A DNA stretch of 12,151 bases from JAHFLV01 sp964367845. Its GTDB lineage: Bacteria; Patescibacteriota; Minisyncoccia; Phycocordibacterales; DATGWK01. Below the pieces are notes generated by a model. That model made no database searches, was not told the origin of the DNA, and saw only the letters and a list, made by a program, of their open reading frames with translations. Location of the stretch: assembly GCA_964367845.1 (NCBI GenBank), contig CAYIYW010000017.1:1-12151 (forward strand), in the 5' to 3' direction. Shown here in pieces: positions 1-5,041 of this stretch (position 1 is the stretch's first letter; each line of letters begins with the position of its first letter). The position numbers were made by a program, and so were the translations under genes.

Positions 1-24
1 CTCTACCAACTGAGCTAAGCGCGC
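1..24 (-). tRNA. tRNA 5' end, partial, identity unknown
   Basis: Read on the minus strand, the first 24 bases give a 7-nt acceptor strand (GCGCGCT), the U8-A9 pair of positions, a D-stem GCTC, the D-loop AGTTGGTA and the start of the returning stem GAG. This is the canonical 5' third of a bacterial tRNA. The rest, including the anticodon, lies outside the window, so the amino acid cannot be named. The 5' end is placed at base 24. Confidence 0.8.
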
Positions 25-103
25 AATATTGACCAACGACCTACCAAAACAGCTAACCGCGCGAGTACTTGATTAAACGACTCGCCAAAACAATTAACCG
101 CGC
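3..103 (-). repeat. Degenerate tandem copies of the tRNA 5' end
   Basis: Three 22-nt blocks at 3-24, 41-62 and 82-103 align without gaps. The first is the genuine tRNA 5' end. The second matches it at 18 of 22 positions, and the third matches the second at 17 of 22. All three end in CGCGC and keep CCAA and TAA at the same places (plus-strand reading). The spacing is 38 and then 41 bp. Similarity between the second and third units continues beyond the 22-nt block (both contain GTCGTT on the minus strand), so they behave like a roughly 40-bp tandem repeat. The copies cannot fold as full tRNAs. Confidence 0.6.
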
Positions 104-134
104 GATAGACGCACAATACTAGACGGACACCATT

Positions 135-162
135 TTTTCAACTAGGGCGTGCGTGTTAGTAT
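135..162 (+). promoter_or_regulatory. Candidate promoter of the pseudouridine synthase gene
   Basis: TTTTCA (135-140) and TAGTAT (157-162) are separated by 16 bp and resemble sigma-70 -35 and -10 boxes, each with clear mismatches. The -10 box ends 6 bases before the ATG at 169, so transcription would start at or next to the start codon. No Shine-Dalgarno sequence is present. Confidence 0.35.
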
Positions 163-168
163 CAGAAA

Positions 169-1023
169 ATGAACGCGCCGACGCAAGACATACCAATTCT
201 CTACGAAGACGACAATTACATAATTTTCAATAAACCGGCCGGTCTTGTTGTCCACTCGGACGGCCGAACGGAAGAACCGACATTGGCCGATTGGCTTATA
301 AAAAATCGTCCGGAAATGAAAGATGTCGGCGAACCGCTCATATCTTCTTCAAGTGAGTCGGGTGAGCCAGGCAAAAAAATCTTGCGTCCGGGAATCGTCC
401 ATCGTCTTGACAGAGAAACATCGGGGGCGATTGTGGTTGCGAAAAACGCGGACGCGTTTGCCGACCTCAAACTGAAATTTCAAAATCGGGAAGTCGTAAA
501 AAAGTATCACGCTTTCGTTTACGGTCATATCAAAGAAGACGACGGCACAATCAGCCGTCCAATCGGCCGAAGCAAGAATGATTTTCGGAAATGGTCGGCC
601 CAGCGCGGTGCTCGGGGCGAAATGCGCGAGGCGATTACGAATTACAAAACGCTTGTTCGCGGAAATGATGTTACCAAAAACGGCGGGCGCGGAGAAAACG
701 CAACAGGAGAAAACGCCACTTTTGTTGAAGTTGAACCGAGGACCGGCAGAACTCACCAAATTCGCGTTCACTTCAAAGCGATTCATCATCCGGTGGTGGC
801 CGATTCTTTGTATGCTCCAAATCAGCTGGCGATTCTCGGTTTTAAGCGGTTGGCTCTTCATGCCGTTTCAATTTCGTTTGTCGGGCTTGGCGGTGAGAAT
901 GATGGCAAACTTGGCGGCGAATTCGGCGGACTGTCAGGCAAAGGAAAAATCTCGGCGGATGCTCCGTATCCGGCTGACTTTGTCCGCGCGATTGAATTAA
1001 TCAAGAAAAGCGTAAAATCCTAA
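169..1023 (+). CDS. RluA-family pseudouridine synthase
   Basis: This is an RluA/RluD-type enzyme, which isomerises uridine to pseudouridine in rRNA or tRNA. The signature HRLDRETSG lies at residues 78-86, with the catalytic Asp at D81, and GRTHQIR, the second family signature, is at 193-199. The N-terminal motif DDNYIIFNKPAG is also typical. No S4 RNA-binding domain precedes the catalytic domain, so it resembles the short RluA form; the exact target base cannot be read from sequence. Two Gly/Asn-rich stretches, about residues 171-184 and 239-260, look like loop expansions, the first made by a 15-bp tandem duplication. The ATG at 169 is chosen because the conserved domain begins within about 10 residues and a -10-like box lies just upstream. 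The stop codon sits in the loop of a small hairpin (1015-1030). Confidence 0.93.
   Translation: MNAPTQDIPILYEDDNYIIFNKPAGLVVHSDGRTEEPTLADWLIKNRPEMKDVGEPLISSSSESGEPGKKILRPGIVHRLDRETSGAIVVAKNADAFADLKLKFQNREVVKKYHAFVYGHIKEDDGTISRPIGRSKNDFRKWSAQRGARGEMREAITNYKTLVRGNDVTKNGGRGENATGENATFVEVEPRTGRTHQIRVHFKAIHHPVVADSLYAPNQLAILGFKRLALHAVSISFVGLGGENDGKLGGEFGGLSGKGKISADAPYPADFVRAIELIKKSVKS
691..720 (+). repeat. 15-bp tandem duplication inside the pseudouridine synthase gene
   Basis: Two adjacent 15-bp units (691-705 and 706-720) share their first 11 bases, GGAGAAAACGC. They encode the repeated residues GENAT at 175-184. The duplication is in frame and falls in a poorly conserved loop just before the GRTHQIR motif. 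Confidence 0.7.
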
Positions 1024-1030
1024 AGGATTT
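1015..1030 (+). other. Small hairpin with the stop codon in its loop
   Basis: AAATCC (1015-1020) and GGATTT (1025-1030) are perfect 6-bp inverted arms around the loop TAAA, which contains the TAA stop codon of the pseudouridine synthase. There is no U-tract, so it is not a standard intrinsic terminator. It could stabilise the 3' end or be chance. Confidence 0.4.
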
Positions 1031-1054
1031 CATGCGGGTTTCATTGAATTGTAA

Positions 1055-1098
1055 CTCTCGCCGGAAAAGTTGCGAGAGAAACGCCCCCGTGTTACATT
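1055..1098 (+). promoter_or_regulatory. Stem-loop and candidate promoter before rplS
   Basis: CTCTCGC (1055-1061) pairs with GCGAGAG (1072-1078) over a 10-nt loop. Overlapping its right arm, TTGCGA (1070-1075) and TACATT (1093-1098) are 17 bp apart and each match the sigma-70 consensus at 4 of 6 positions. The -10 box ends 10 bases before the chosen ATG. The stem has no U-tract, so it is more likely an operator-like or structural element than a terminator. Both readings are tentative. Confidence 0.3.
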
Positions 1099-1108
1099 GT
1101 TCTCCTAT

Positions 1109-1579
1109 ATGAAAATGGCTGAAAAGACCACTGGAAAAAAGACTGCCGAGATTAAATTCTCAACAATCAACACCGACGAGCGGAAGAAGCTCGGCGTTCG
1201 GGCTGGCGACACGGTAAAGGTCTGGCAGAAAATCAAGGAAAAAGATAAAGTCCGGCTTCAGGCCTTTGATGGTTTGGTGCTTGCGGTGAAGCACGGCGGG
1301 GAAGCGGGCGCGACTTTTACGGTTCGGAAAGTTACCAGTGGCGTTGGCGTTGAAAAAATTTTTCCGCTCTACTCGCCAATGATTGATAAAATTGAAATCG
1401 TAAAGCGAGCAAAAGTCCGCCGGGCCAAGCTCTATCACATTCGCGACAAAGCGGCCAAAGAAGTCAGGCGTCAGATGAGGAACATTAGGACCGAAAAAAT
1501 TTTGGAATCAAAAGAAGCAACGGCAGAAACTTCCGCGGGGAAAGAAACAAACAAAGAGAAAGAAACCGCGGTAAAATAA
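1109..1579 (+). CDS. rplS: 50S ribosomal protein bL19
   Basis: bL19 sits at the 30S-50S interface of the ribosome. Family hallmarks are present in order: the GDTVKVWQKI strand, RLQAFDGLVLA, the signature FTVRKVTSGVGVEKIFPLYS, KIEIVKRAKVRRAKLYHIRD, and a basic C-terminal helix. The start is set at the ATG at 1109, giving 156 residues beginning MKMAEKTTG. The in-frame TTG at 1070 would add 13 unconserved residues and lies inside a predicted -35 box. The last 30 or so residues form a Glu/Lys/Thr-rich tail not needed for the core fold. A rho-independent terminator follows at 1622-1644, so the gene seems to be transcribed alone. Confidence 0.96.
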   Translation: MKMAEKTTGKKTAEIKFSTINTDERKKLGVRAGDTVKVWQKIKEKDKVRLQAFDGLVLAVKHGGEAGATFTVRKVTSGVGVEKIFPLYSPMIDKIEIVKRAKVRRAKLYHIRDKAAKEVRRQMRNIRTEKILESKEATAETSAGKETNKEKETAVK

Positions 1580-1621
1580 TTAACCCGACACTCCGAACGT
1601 TCCGAACACCTTGTTTTTTAG

Positions 1622-1644
1622 AAAACGGCCAACGGGCTGTTTTT
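1622..1644 (+). terminator. Rho-independent terminator after rplS
   Basis: AAAACGGCC (1622-1630) pairs with GGCTGTTTT (1635-1643), with one G-U pair, across the tetraloop AACG. The right arm runs into a U-tract. The A-tract on the left means it could also work for transcripts arriving from the opposite direction. Confidence 0.8.
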
Positions 1645-1676
1645 GTTGCTGTTACTATTGGTAGTCACTGTTAACC

Positions 1677-2156
1677 TGAGAATTGGTATTAATTGGGCTG
1701 ATTGTTTCGGACGGGTCTTTGTCTATCTCAAAGAGACATATCTCTTTTGTGTCAAAAGACATGGTCCAAATCAAAAATTATCAGTGAAATACTGGTGCCA
1801 GATAAATACTTTCCGGATTTTTTAAGGGGAGTATTTGATGGTGACGGTTATTCGTATTCGTACTGGGATAAGCGTTGGGCTTCAAGTTTTATGTTTTATA
1901 TCTGTTTCACCTCCGCCAGCAGAGATTTTATAGAATGGTTACGAAGAAAACTGCAAAAACAATTAGGAATAAATGGACACATTACGAGTCAAGGCAGAAA
2001 CAAGTCCTGCTTGCAACTTAAATACGCTAAAAAGGAGGCGGTTATTGTTAAAAAATATATGTACTACAGAAATGTGGTTTTTTTCTTCCAAGAAAACTCT
2101 TGAAGATTCATGATTCTCTATGTATAGTAAGCAGGTCAAAGAAAACCTTATTTTGA
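1677..2156 (+). pseudogene. Decayed LAGLIDADG homing endonuclease
   Basis: LAGLIDADG homing endonucleases cut long DNA sites using two acidic motifs. Three frame-separated pieces are visible. Piece one, from about 1680, carries motif 1 as LIGLIVSDGSLSISKRHIS and stops at 1788. Piece two, in the next frame, reads IPDKYF-like VPDKYFPDFLRGVFDGDG (motif 2, about 1798-1851) and continues to YMYYRNVV. A run of seven T at 2078-2084 then marks a return to the first frame, reading LPRKLLKIHDS and ending at TGA 2154-2156. Only about 43 codons separate the two motifs, roughly half the usual distance, so the segment between them has been largely deleted. No start codon can be defended. The family often stands alone in CPR genomes. 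It ends 9 bp before a tRNA-Leu gene, whose promoter appears to lie in its 3' part. Confidence 0.8.
2100..2128 (+). promoter_or_regulatory. Promoter of the tRNA-Leu/tRNA-His pair
   Basis: TTGAAG (2100-2105) and TATAGT (2123-2128) are spaced by 17 bp, a good sigma-70 match. Transcription would begin near 2135, about 30 bases before tRNA-Leu. The boxes lie within the decayed endonuclease coding remnant. Confidence 0.6.
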
Positions 2157-2165
2157 CAATAGTTA

Positions 2166-2247
2166 GCGCAGGTGGTGTAATGGTAAACACGCTGCCTTGA
2201 GGTGGCAGTGCCCAAAAGGCGTGGAGGTTCGAGTCCTCTCCTGCGCA
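2166..2247 (+). tRNA. tRNA-Leu (anticodon GAG)
   Basis: Acceptor GCGCAGG (2166-2172) pairs with CCTGCGC (2240-2246), with discriminator A2247. The anticodon stem CTGCC/GGCAG (2192-2196 and 2204-2208) encloses loop TTGAGGT, with anticodon GAG at 2199-2201. A long variable arm (about 2209-2222) marks a class II tRNA, as expected for leucine. The T-loop TTCGAGT is at 2228-2234. The 3' CCA is not encoded. Confidence 0.95.
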
Positions 2248-2263
2248 TCGGTGTTTGTTTTAT

Positions 2264-2335
2264 GGTGGCTATAGTTTAGTGGTAAAACCCAAGTTTGTGG
2301 AACTTGAGTCGAGAGTCCGATTCTCTCTAGCCACC
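2264..2335 (+). tRNA. tRNA-His (anticodon GTG)
   Basis: The anticodon stem CAAGT/ACTTG (2290-2294 and 2302-2306) encloses TTGTGGA, with anticodon GTG at 2297-2299. The acceptor pairs 2265-2271 with 2328-2334, and an extra G at 2264 faces C2335, the G-1:C73 pair that is the histidine identity element. The T-loop lies around 2316-2322. A full CCA is not encoded. It is 16 bp after tRNA-Leu, with a shared terminator downstream, so the two are probably co-transcribed. Confidence 0.95.
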
Positions 2336-2357
2336 CAGCGTTTAAAATCTCTACAAT

Positions 2358-2381
2358 ACCCTTATTTTTAGGGTCTTTTTT
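2358..2381 (+). terminator. Rho-independent terminator of the tRNA operon
   Basis: ACCCT (2358-2362) pairs with AGGGT (2370-2374) over a T/A-rich loop, followed by C and six T (2376-2381). The stem is short but the U-tract is strong, and it sits 22 bp after tRNA-His. Confidence 0.7.
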
Positions 2382-2417
2382 GGTTCCATAGAACTGTCAT
2401 TGACATATACACCCTAA

Positions 2418-2753
2418 GTGGAAATCGTCGAAATCCCTTCCGTTGAACTCAACGAGTTCCATGATGGGATGGGGGTGACTTTCGACCACATCCTTGAAGG
2501 GGCGAAGCGGAAATTTGGTTTCAATCCGCTATCTCTTGAGGCAATGTGTGCTCTGGCGCTTTCGGATGATTCGCATGGTTGCGACCTTGTTATGGCTACG
2601 AAAGCCATCATCCGATCGGGTGATTCCTGGGTGTTTCAGCGGGATGTTGGTGAAGGATTCAAGATGCTCAGGGCCACACGTCGAACGGCAGAGTTCTCGT
2701 CTTGGAATTTCCCTGGTGGTGTGAGAATGGCCTTCATCTTTCCGCGCAAGTGA
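2418..2753 (+). CDS. Hypothetical protein, 111 residues
   Basis: I do not recognise this protein. It starts at a GTG (MEIVEIPSVELNEFHDGMG) and has a mixed composition without signal peptide, membrane segment or low-complexity tail, so a small soluble globular protein is likely. Notable stretches are FDHILEGAKRKFGFNPLSLE (about residues 22-41), a central ALALSDDSHGCDLVMATKAI (about 45-64) and a C-terminal WNFPGGVRMAFIFPRK. The GTG is preferred because a TATACA hexamer (2406-2411) ends exactly 6 bases upstream, suggesting a leaderless transcript; the first in-frame ATG would remove 15 residues. It is bounded by terminators on both sides (2358-2381 and 2801-2830), so it is a single transcription unit, which supports it being real. 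Confidence 0.65.
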   Translation: MEIVEIPSVELNEFHDGMGVTFDHILEGAKRKFGFNPLSLEAMCALALSDDSHGCDLVMATKAIIRSGDSWVFQRDVGEGFKMLRATRRTAEFSSWNFPGGVRMAFIFPRK

Positions 2754-2800
2754 AGTGGAACAAACCGCAAACGTTTTCCAGAGCGTTAAATCTGGACAAG

Positions 2801-2830
2801 ACCTCGCGGTTCGCTGCGGGGTTTTTCTTT
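2801..2830 (+). terminator. Strong UUCG-loop rho-independent terminator
   Basis: The arms 2801-2809 and 2814-2822 form a 9-bp stem with two G-U pairs around the very stable tetraloop TTCG (2810-2813). TTTTTCTTT follows. A second small stem, CCAGA/TCTGG (2778-2782 and 2791-2795), lies just before it. Confidence 0.88.
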
Positions 2831-2864
2831 TACAGAAATAGCGAAATTAAATATGGTAGCCATC

Positions 2865-2884
2865 AATCTTAAAAAGATTATAAT
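2865..2884 (+). promoter_or_regulatory. dinD promoter with inverted-repeat operator candidate
   Basis: A perfect consensus TATAAT (2879-2884) ends 6 bases before the dinD ATG. AATCTT-AAA-AAGATT (2865-2879), an inverted repeat with 6-bp arms, occupies the spacer and overlaps the first base of the -10 box, a classic position for a repressor site. No convincing -35 box is visible. E. coli dinD is LexA-controlled, but this site does not look like the CTGT-N8-ACAG box, so any repressor here is unknown. Confidence 0.5.
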
Positions 2885-2890
2885 GTCGGG

Positions 2891-3745
2891 ATGAATGAAG
2901 AATTAGCTATTAGTGGTCCTCATAAGGGCTTTGAAGACATCAAAGAGATTGATGAAAACGGCATTGAGTTCTGGCGAGCAAGGAATCTCTTTCCTTTGTT
3001 GGGATATGCCACTTGGCAGGCTTTTGATGAGGTTGTTACTCGTGCTGGTAAGGCGGCTCTAAATAGCGGCCAAATTAAAGAAAACCATTTTAGCCAATTG
3101 ACTAAATTGGTCGACATAGGGTCTGGAGGAAAGCGAGCTGTTAAAGACTGGAAATTGGATAGGTACGCTTGCTACCTGATAGCCCAAAACGGAGACTCAA
3201 AAATCACCCAGATTGCTCAGGCCCAGACATATTTTGCAGTTCAGACGAGAAGGCAAGAAATTTTTGATAAGTTACCGGATGCAGAGAAGAGACTTTTTAT
3301 TAGAGGGGAAGTTACGAATGAAAATAAAAAATTGTTCAAGACCGCCAAACAAGCTGGCGTATCTTATTTTGGACTTTTCAATGATGCTGGTTATCGGGGT
3401 CTCTATGGTTCCTCGTTATCGGATGTGGAGACAAAAAAGGGTATTAAGAAAGGTGAACTACTTGACCGCGCTGGTGCGAGTGAACTCGCCGCTAATTTGT
3501 TCCGCATCACTCAGACTGATGAGAAGCTTAAAAAGGATGCCGTAAGAGGCGACGCTGCGGCGCAGAGAACTCACAACATGGTTGGTGGCAAAATTAGACA
3601 AACTATTAAAGACATCGGCGGAGATTTGCCTGAAAATCTTAAATCTGAGAAACACATCAAGGAGATTAAGAGGGAGGTTAAGCTCTTGGAAAAACAAGCA
3701 AAGAAAAATCTATCATCAAAGAAGCCACCCAAAAGAATTAAGTAG
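2891..3745 (+). CDS. dinD: DNA-damage-inducible protein D (DinD)
   Basis: DinD is an SOS-induced protein reported in E. coli to act on RecA filaments and inhibit RecA-driven strand exchange. The 284 residues here compare with 274 in E. coli, and conserved blocks occur throughout. FWRARNLFPLLGYATWQAF (27-45) is a BRO-N-like N-terminal motif. Further blocks are DRYACYLIAQNGD (90-102), QTYFAVQTRRQE (112-123), GYRGLYG (167-173) and ASELAANLFRITQTDEKL (196-213). A Lys-rich C-terminal tail follows. The first ATG is kept because the homology starts within about 12 residues and a TATAAT box ends 6 bases upstream. The gene is more AT-rich than the pseudouridine synthase, nrdJ and methyltransferase genes around it, which fits later acquisition. 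It lies between a terminator and the fic gene, so it is probably a single-gene unit. Confidence 0.93.
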   Translation: MNEELAISGPHKGFEDIKEIDENGIEFWRARNLFPLLGYATWQAFDEVVTRAGKAALNSGQIKENHFSQLTKLVDIGSGGKRAVKDWKLDRYACYLIAQNGDSKITQIAQAQTYFAVQTRRQEIFDKLPDAEKRLFIRGEVTNENKKLFKTAKQAGVSYFGLFNDAGYRGLYGSSLSDVETKKGIKKGELLDRAGASELAANLFRITQTDEKLKKDAVRGDAAAQRTHNMVGGKIRQTIKDIGGDLPENLKSEKHIKEIKREVKLLEKQAKKNLSSKKPPKRIK

Positions 3746-3782
3746 TGAGTTGGGTGGTGGGGTAGAATACAGGAATGTAGAT

Positions 3783-3836
3783 GGTGGCGTTGTTTTTATG
3801 CTCAAATTTAGTTCTAACATCCTCTACAACGGCACC
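3783..3836 (+). other. Long imperfect inverted repeat after dinD
   Basis: GGTGGCGTTGT (3783-3793) is complementary to ACAACGGCACC (3826-3836) at 10 of 11 positions, with a 32-nt AT-rich loop. No U-tract follows directly. It may be a structured 3' UTR or the trace of a lost element. Nothing else is apparent in the 194 bp between dinD and fic except the fic control region. Confidence 0.3.
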
Positions 3837-3852
3837 CCAGTTATAAAAATTG

Positions 3853-3905
3853 GTAACTTTATAAAGTTACTGTATTTTGCGTAACTTTATAAAGTTTGGT
3901 AATAT
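3853..3905 (+). promoter_or_regulatory. fic promoter with two palindromic operators
   Basis: GTAACTTTATAAAGTTAC (3853-3870) is a perfect 18-bp palindrome. A second copy at 3881-3898 matches it at 16 of 18 positions, 28 bp downstream. TTGCGT (3877-3882) and TAATAT (3900-3905) are 17 bp apart and make a plausible promoter, with the second palindrome filling the space between the boxes. The arrangement suggests repression by a dimeric HTH protein, most simply the Fic protein itself, whose first 60 residues form an HTH. An alternative -10, TAAATT at 3926-3931, lies closer to the ATG. Confidence 0.65.
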
Positions 3906-3939
3906 GGTAAATATCCGTTAAAAGCTAAATTTTCTTATC

Positions 3940-4872
3940 ATGAACACACGTCAAAAACTAGAGATAATTCAGAGGATGTTGGAGTTAACCCAAACTAAGC
4001 TAGCTGAAAGATTCGGCGTGTCTTTCGCTGCTTTCAACAGCTGGTGGACCGGTAAATCCAATCCCAGACCAAAAATGCAGACTTCCATTGATGAGCTATT
4101 TTTGGAAGTGACAGGACAAAAGACAATTCCTTCTGACCAACTAACCGCAAAGAAGCAAGCTTTGGAGCAAAAATCGGGAGAATATAAAAATGTGGTAAAT
4201 GAAATTTTAGCTAATCCGGATATTCGTGATCAGTTTATTTTGAAACTCACCTATCACAGCAACAGCATTGAAGGCAGTACGCTTACCGAGCCGGATACGG
4301 CCGCGATTCTTTTTGACAACGCCGCCTTACCGAATAAAAGCTTGACCGAACAGATTGAAGCAAAAAATCATCAGACAGCCTTGAATTATTTGTTTAATCA
4401 TATTGCTAAGAAAGAAAAAGTTAATGAGGCTCTAGTTCTTAAACTTCACAGTATCCTTATGAACGGTGTTCGTCCGGACGCCGGCGTATATCGCAATCAC
4501 GCCGTTCGAATCACCGGTGCTAATTTGCCGACCGCTAACTATGTGAGTGTCCCAAAATTAATACCGGAGGTTATGGCTCGTATTACAGACAAAAACAAGG
4601 ATATTATTGCCTTGTCTGCCTGTGTTCACAGTAAGTTTGAACAGATTCACCCATTCGGGGATGGTAACGGTCGTGTCGGTCGCTTGCTTATGAATGCAAT
4701 GTTGCTTAGTGTGAATTTTGCCCCAGCAATCATTCGTCAAGAACAAAAACAACTTTATTACGCTTATCTTTATAAAGCTCAAACAAAAGAAGATTACGGT
4801 CAGTTGGAGGATTTTCTTTGTGAAGCGGTTATGGACGGATTTAAGATTTTGGACCGTACAGATGTAAGATAA
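3940..4872 (+). CDS. fic: HTH-Fic family protein (AMP transferase)
   Basis: Fic enzymes usually transfer AMP from ATP to hydroxyl side chains of target proteins. The active-site motif HPFGDGNGRVGR is intact at 237-248, with catalytic H237, acidic D241 and phosphate-binding N243, G244, R245 and R248. An inhibitory-helix motif of the form (S/T)xxxE(G/N) is present as SNSIEG (107-112), with E111 as the likely autoinhibitory Glu, marking a class II, N-terminally inhibited Fic. Residues 1-60 are a Cro/XRE-like HTH (QTKLAERFGVSFAAFNSWWTGK at about 18-39), so the protein could also bind DNA, probably at the palindromes in its own promoter. The ATG at 3940 is the only start covering the HTH; no Shine-Dalgarno sequence is seen. 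There is no separate antitoxin gene, consistent with in-cis inhibition. The target protein is unknown. Confidence 0.94.
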   Translation: MNTRQKLEIIQRMLELTQTKLAERFGVSFAAFNSWWTGKSNPRPKMQTSIDELFLEVTGQKTIPSDQLTAKKQALEQKSGEYKNVVNEILANPDIRDQFILKLTYHSNSIEGSTLTEPDTAAILFDNAALPNKSLTEQIEAKNHQTALNYLFNHIAKKEKVNEALVLKLHSILMNGVRPDAGVYRNHAVRITGANLPTANYVSVPKLIPEVMARITDKNKDIIALSACVHSKFEQIHPFGDGNGRVGRLLMNAMLLSVNFAPAIIRQEQKQLYYAYLYKAQTKEDYGQLEDFLCEAVMDGFKILDRTDVR

Positions 4873-4873
4873 T

Positions 4874-4889
4874 CACCGGTCGCGCGGTG
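4874..4889 (+). other. GC-rich hairpin just after fic
   Basis: CACCG (4874-4878) pairs with CGGTG (4885-4889), starting one base after the fic stop codon. The following sequence GCGGGGCTTGTT has only a weak T content, so this is at best a poor intrinsic terminator. Confidence 0.35.
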
Positions 4890-4925
4890 CGGGGCTTGTT
4901 AATATTATGAAAAACAAAATTAGAA

Positions 4926-4931
4926 TATAAT
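4926..4931 (+). promoter_or_regulatory. -10 box for the DUF5667 gene
   Basis: A perfect TATAAT lies in an AT-rich stretch. No -35 box is at the right distance; TTGTTA at 4896-4901 is too far, with a 24-bp spacer. Transcription would start near 4938 and leave a leader of about 100 nt before the ATG at 5042, unlike the short or absent leaders of neighbouring genes. Confidence 0.45.
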
Positions 4932-4946
4932 ACGCGCAGCGGATTT

Positions 4947-4995
4947 CCCCGCGGCTTGCCGCGGAGAGGGATGTGGTTGAGCATCACCCGCGGGG
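4947..4995 (+). promoter_or_regulatory. Leader with mutually exclusive GC hairpins
   Basis: CCGCGG occurs three times, at 4949-4954, 4959-4964 and 4988-4993. Copies one and two can form a 6-bp hairpin with loop CTTG. Alternatively, CCCCGCGG (4947-4954) pairs perfectly over 8 bp with CCGCGGGG (4988-4995). The two folds compete for the same bases in the DUF5667 leader RNA. No known riboswitch class is recognised. Confidence 0.4.
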
Positions 4996-5041
4996 TTTGT
5001 TCCACGATAGAATATTCTTTATTAAACTTAATTTAAAAAAT

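Noticed and set aside
1070..1108. Upstream TTG start for rplS
   Set aside because: The extra 13 residues match no bL19 feature and overlap the predicted -35 box and stem-loop.
2329..3731. Nine-base match AGCCACCCA between the tRNA-His 3' end and the end of dinD, as an attachment-site pair
   Set aside because: Nine bases are too short, the second copy is in coding sequence, and no integrase gene is present.
4973..5041. Upstream GTG start for the DUF5667 protein
   Set aside because: It would place 23 polar and basic residues before a clear export signal and lies within the structured leader; ATG 5042 fits better.
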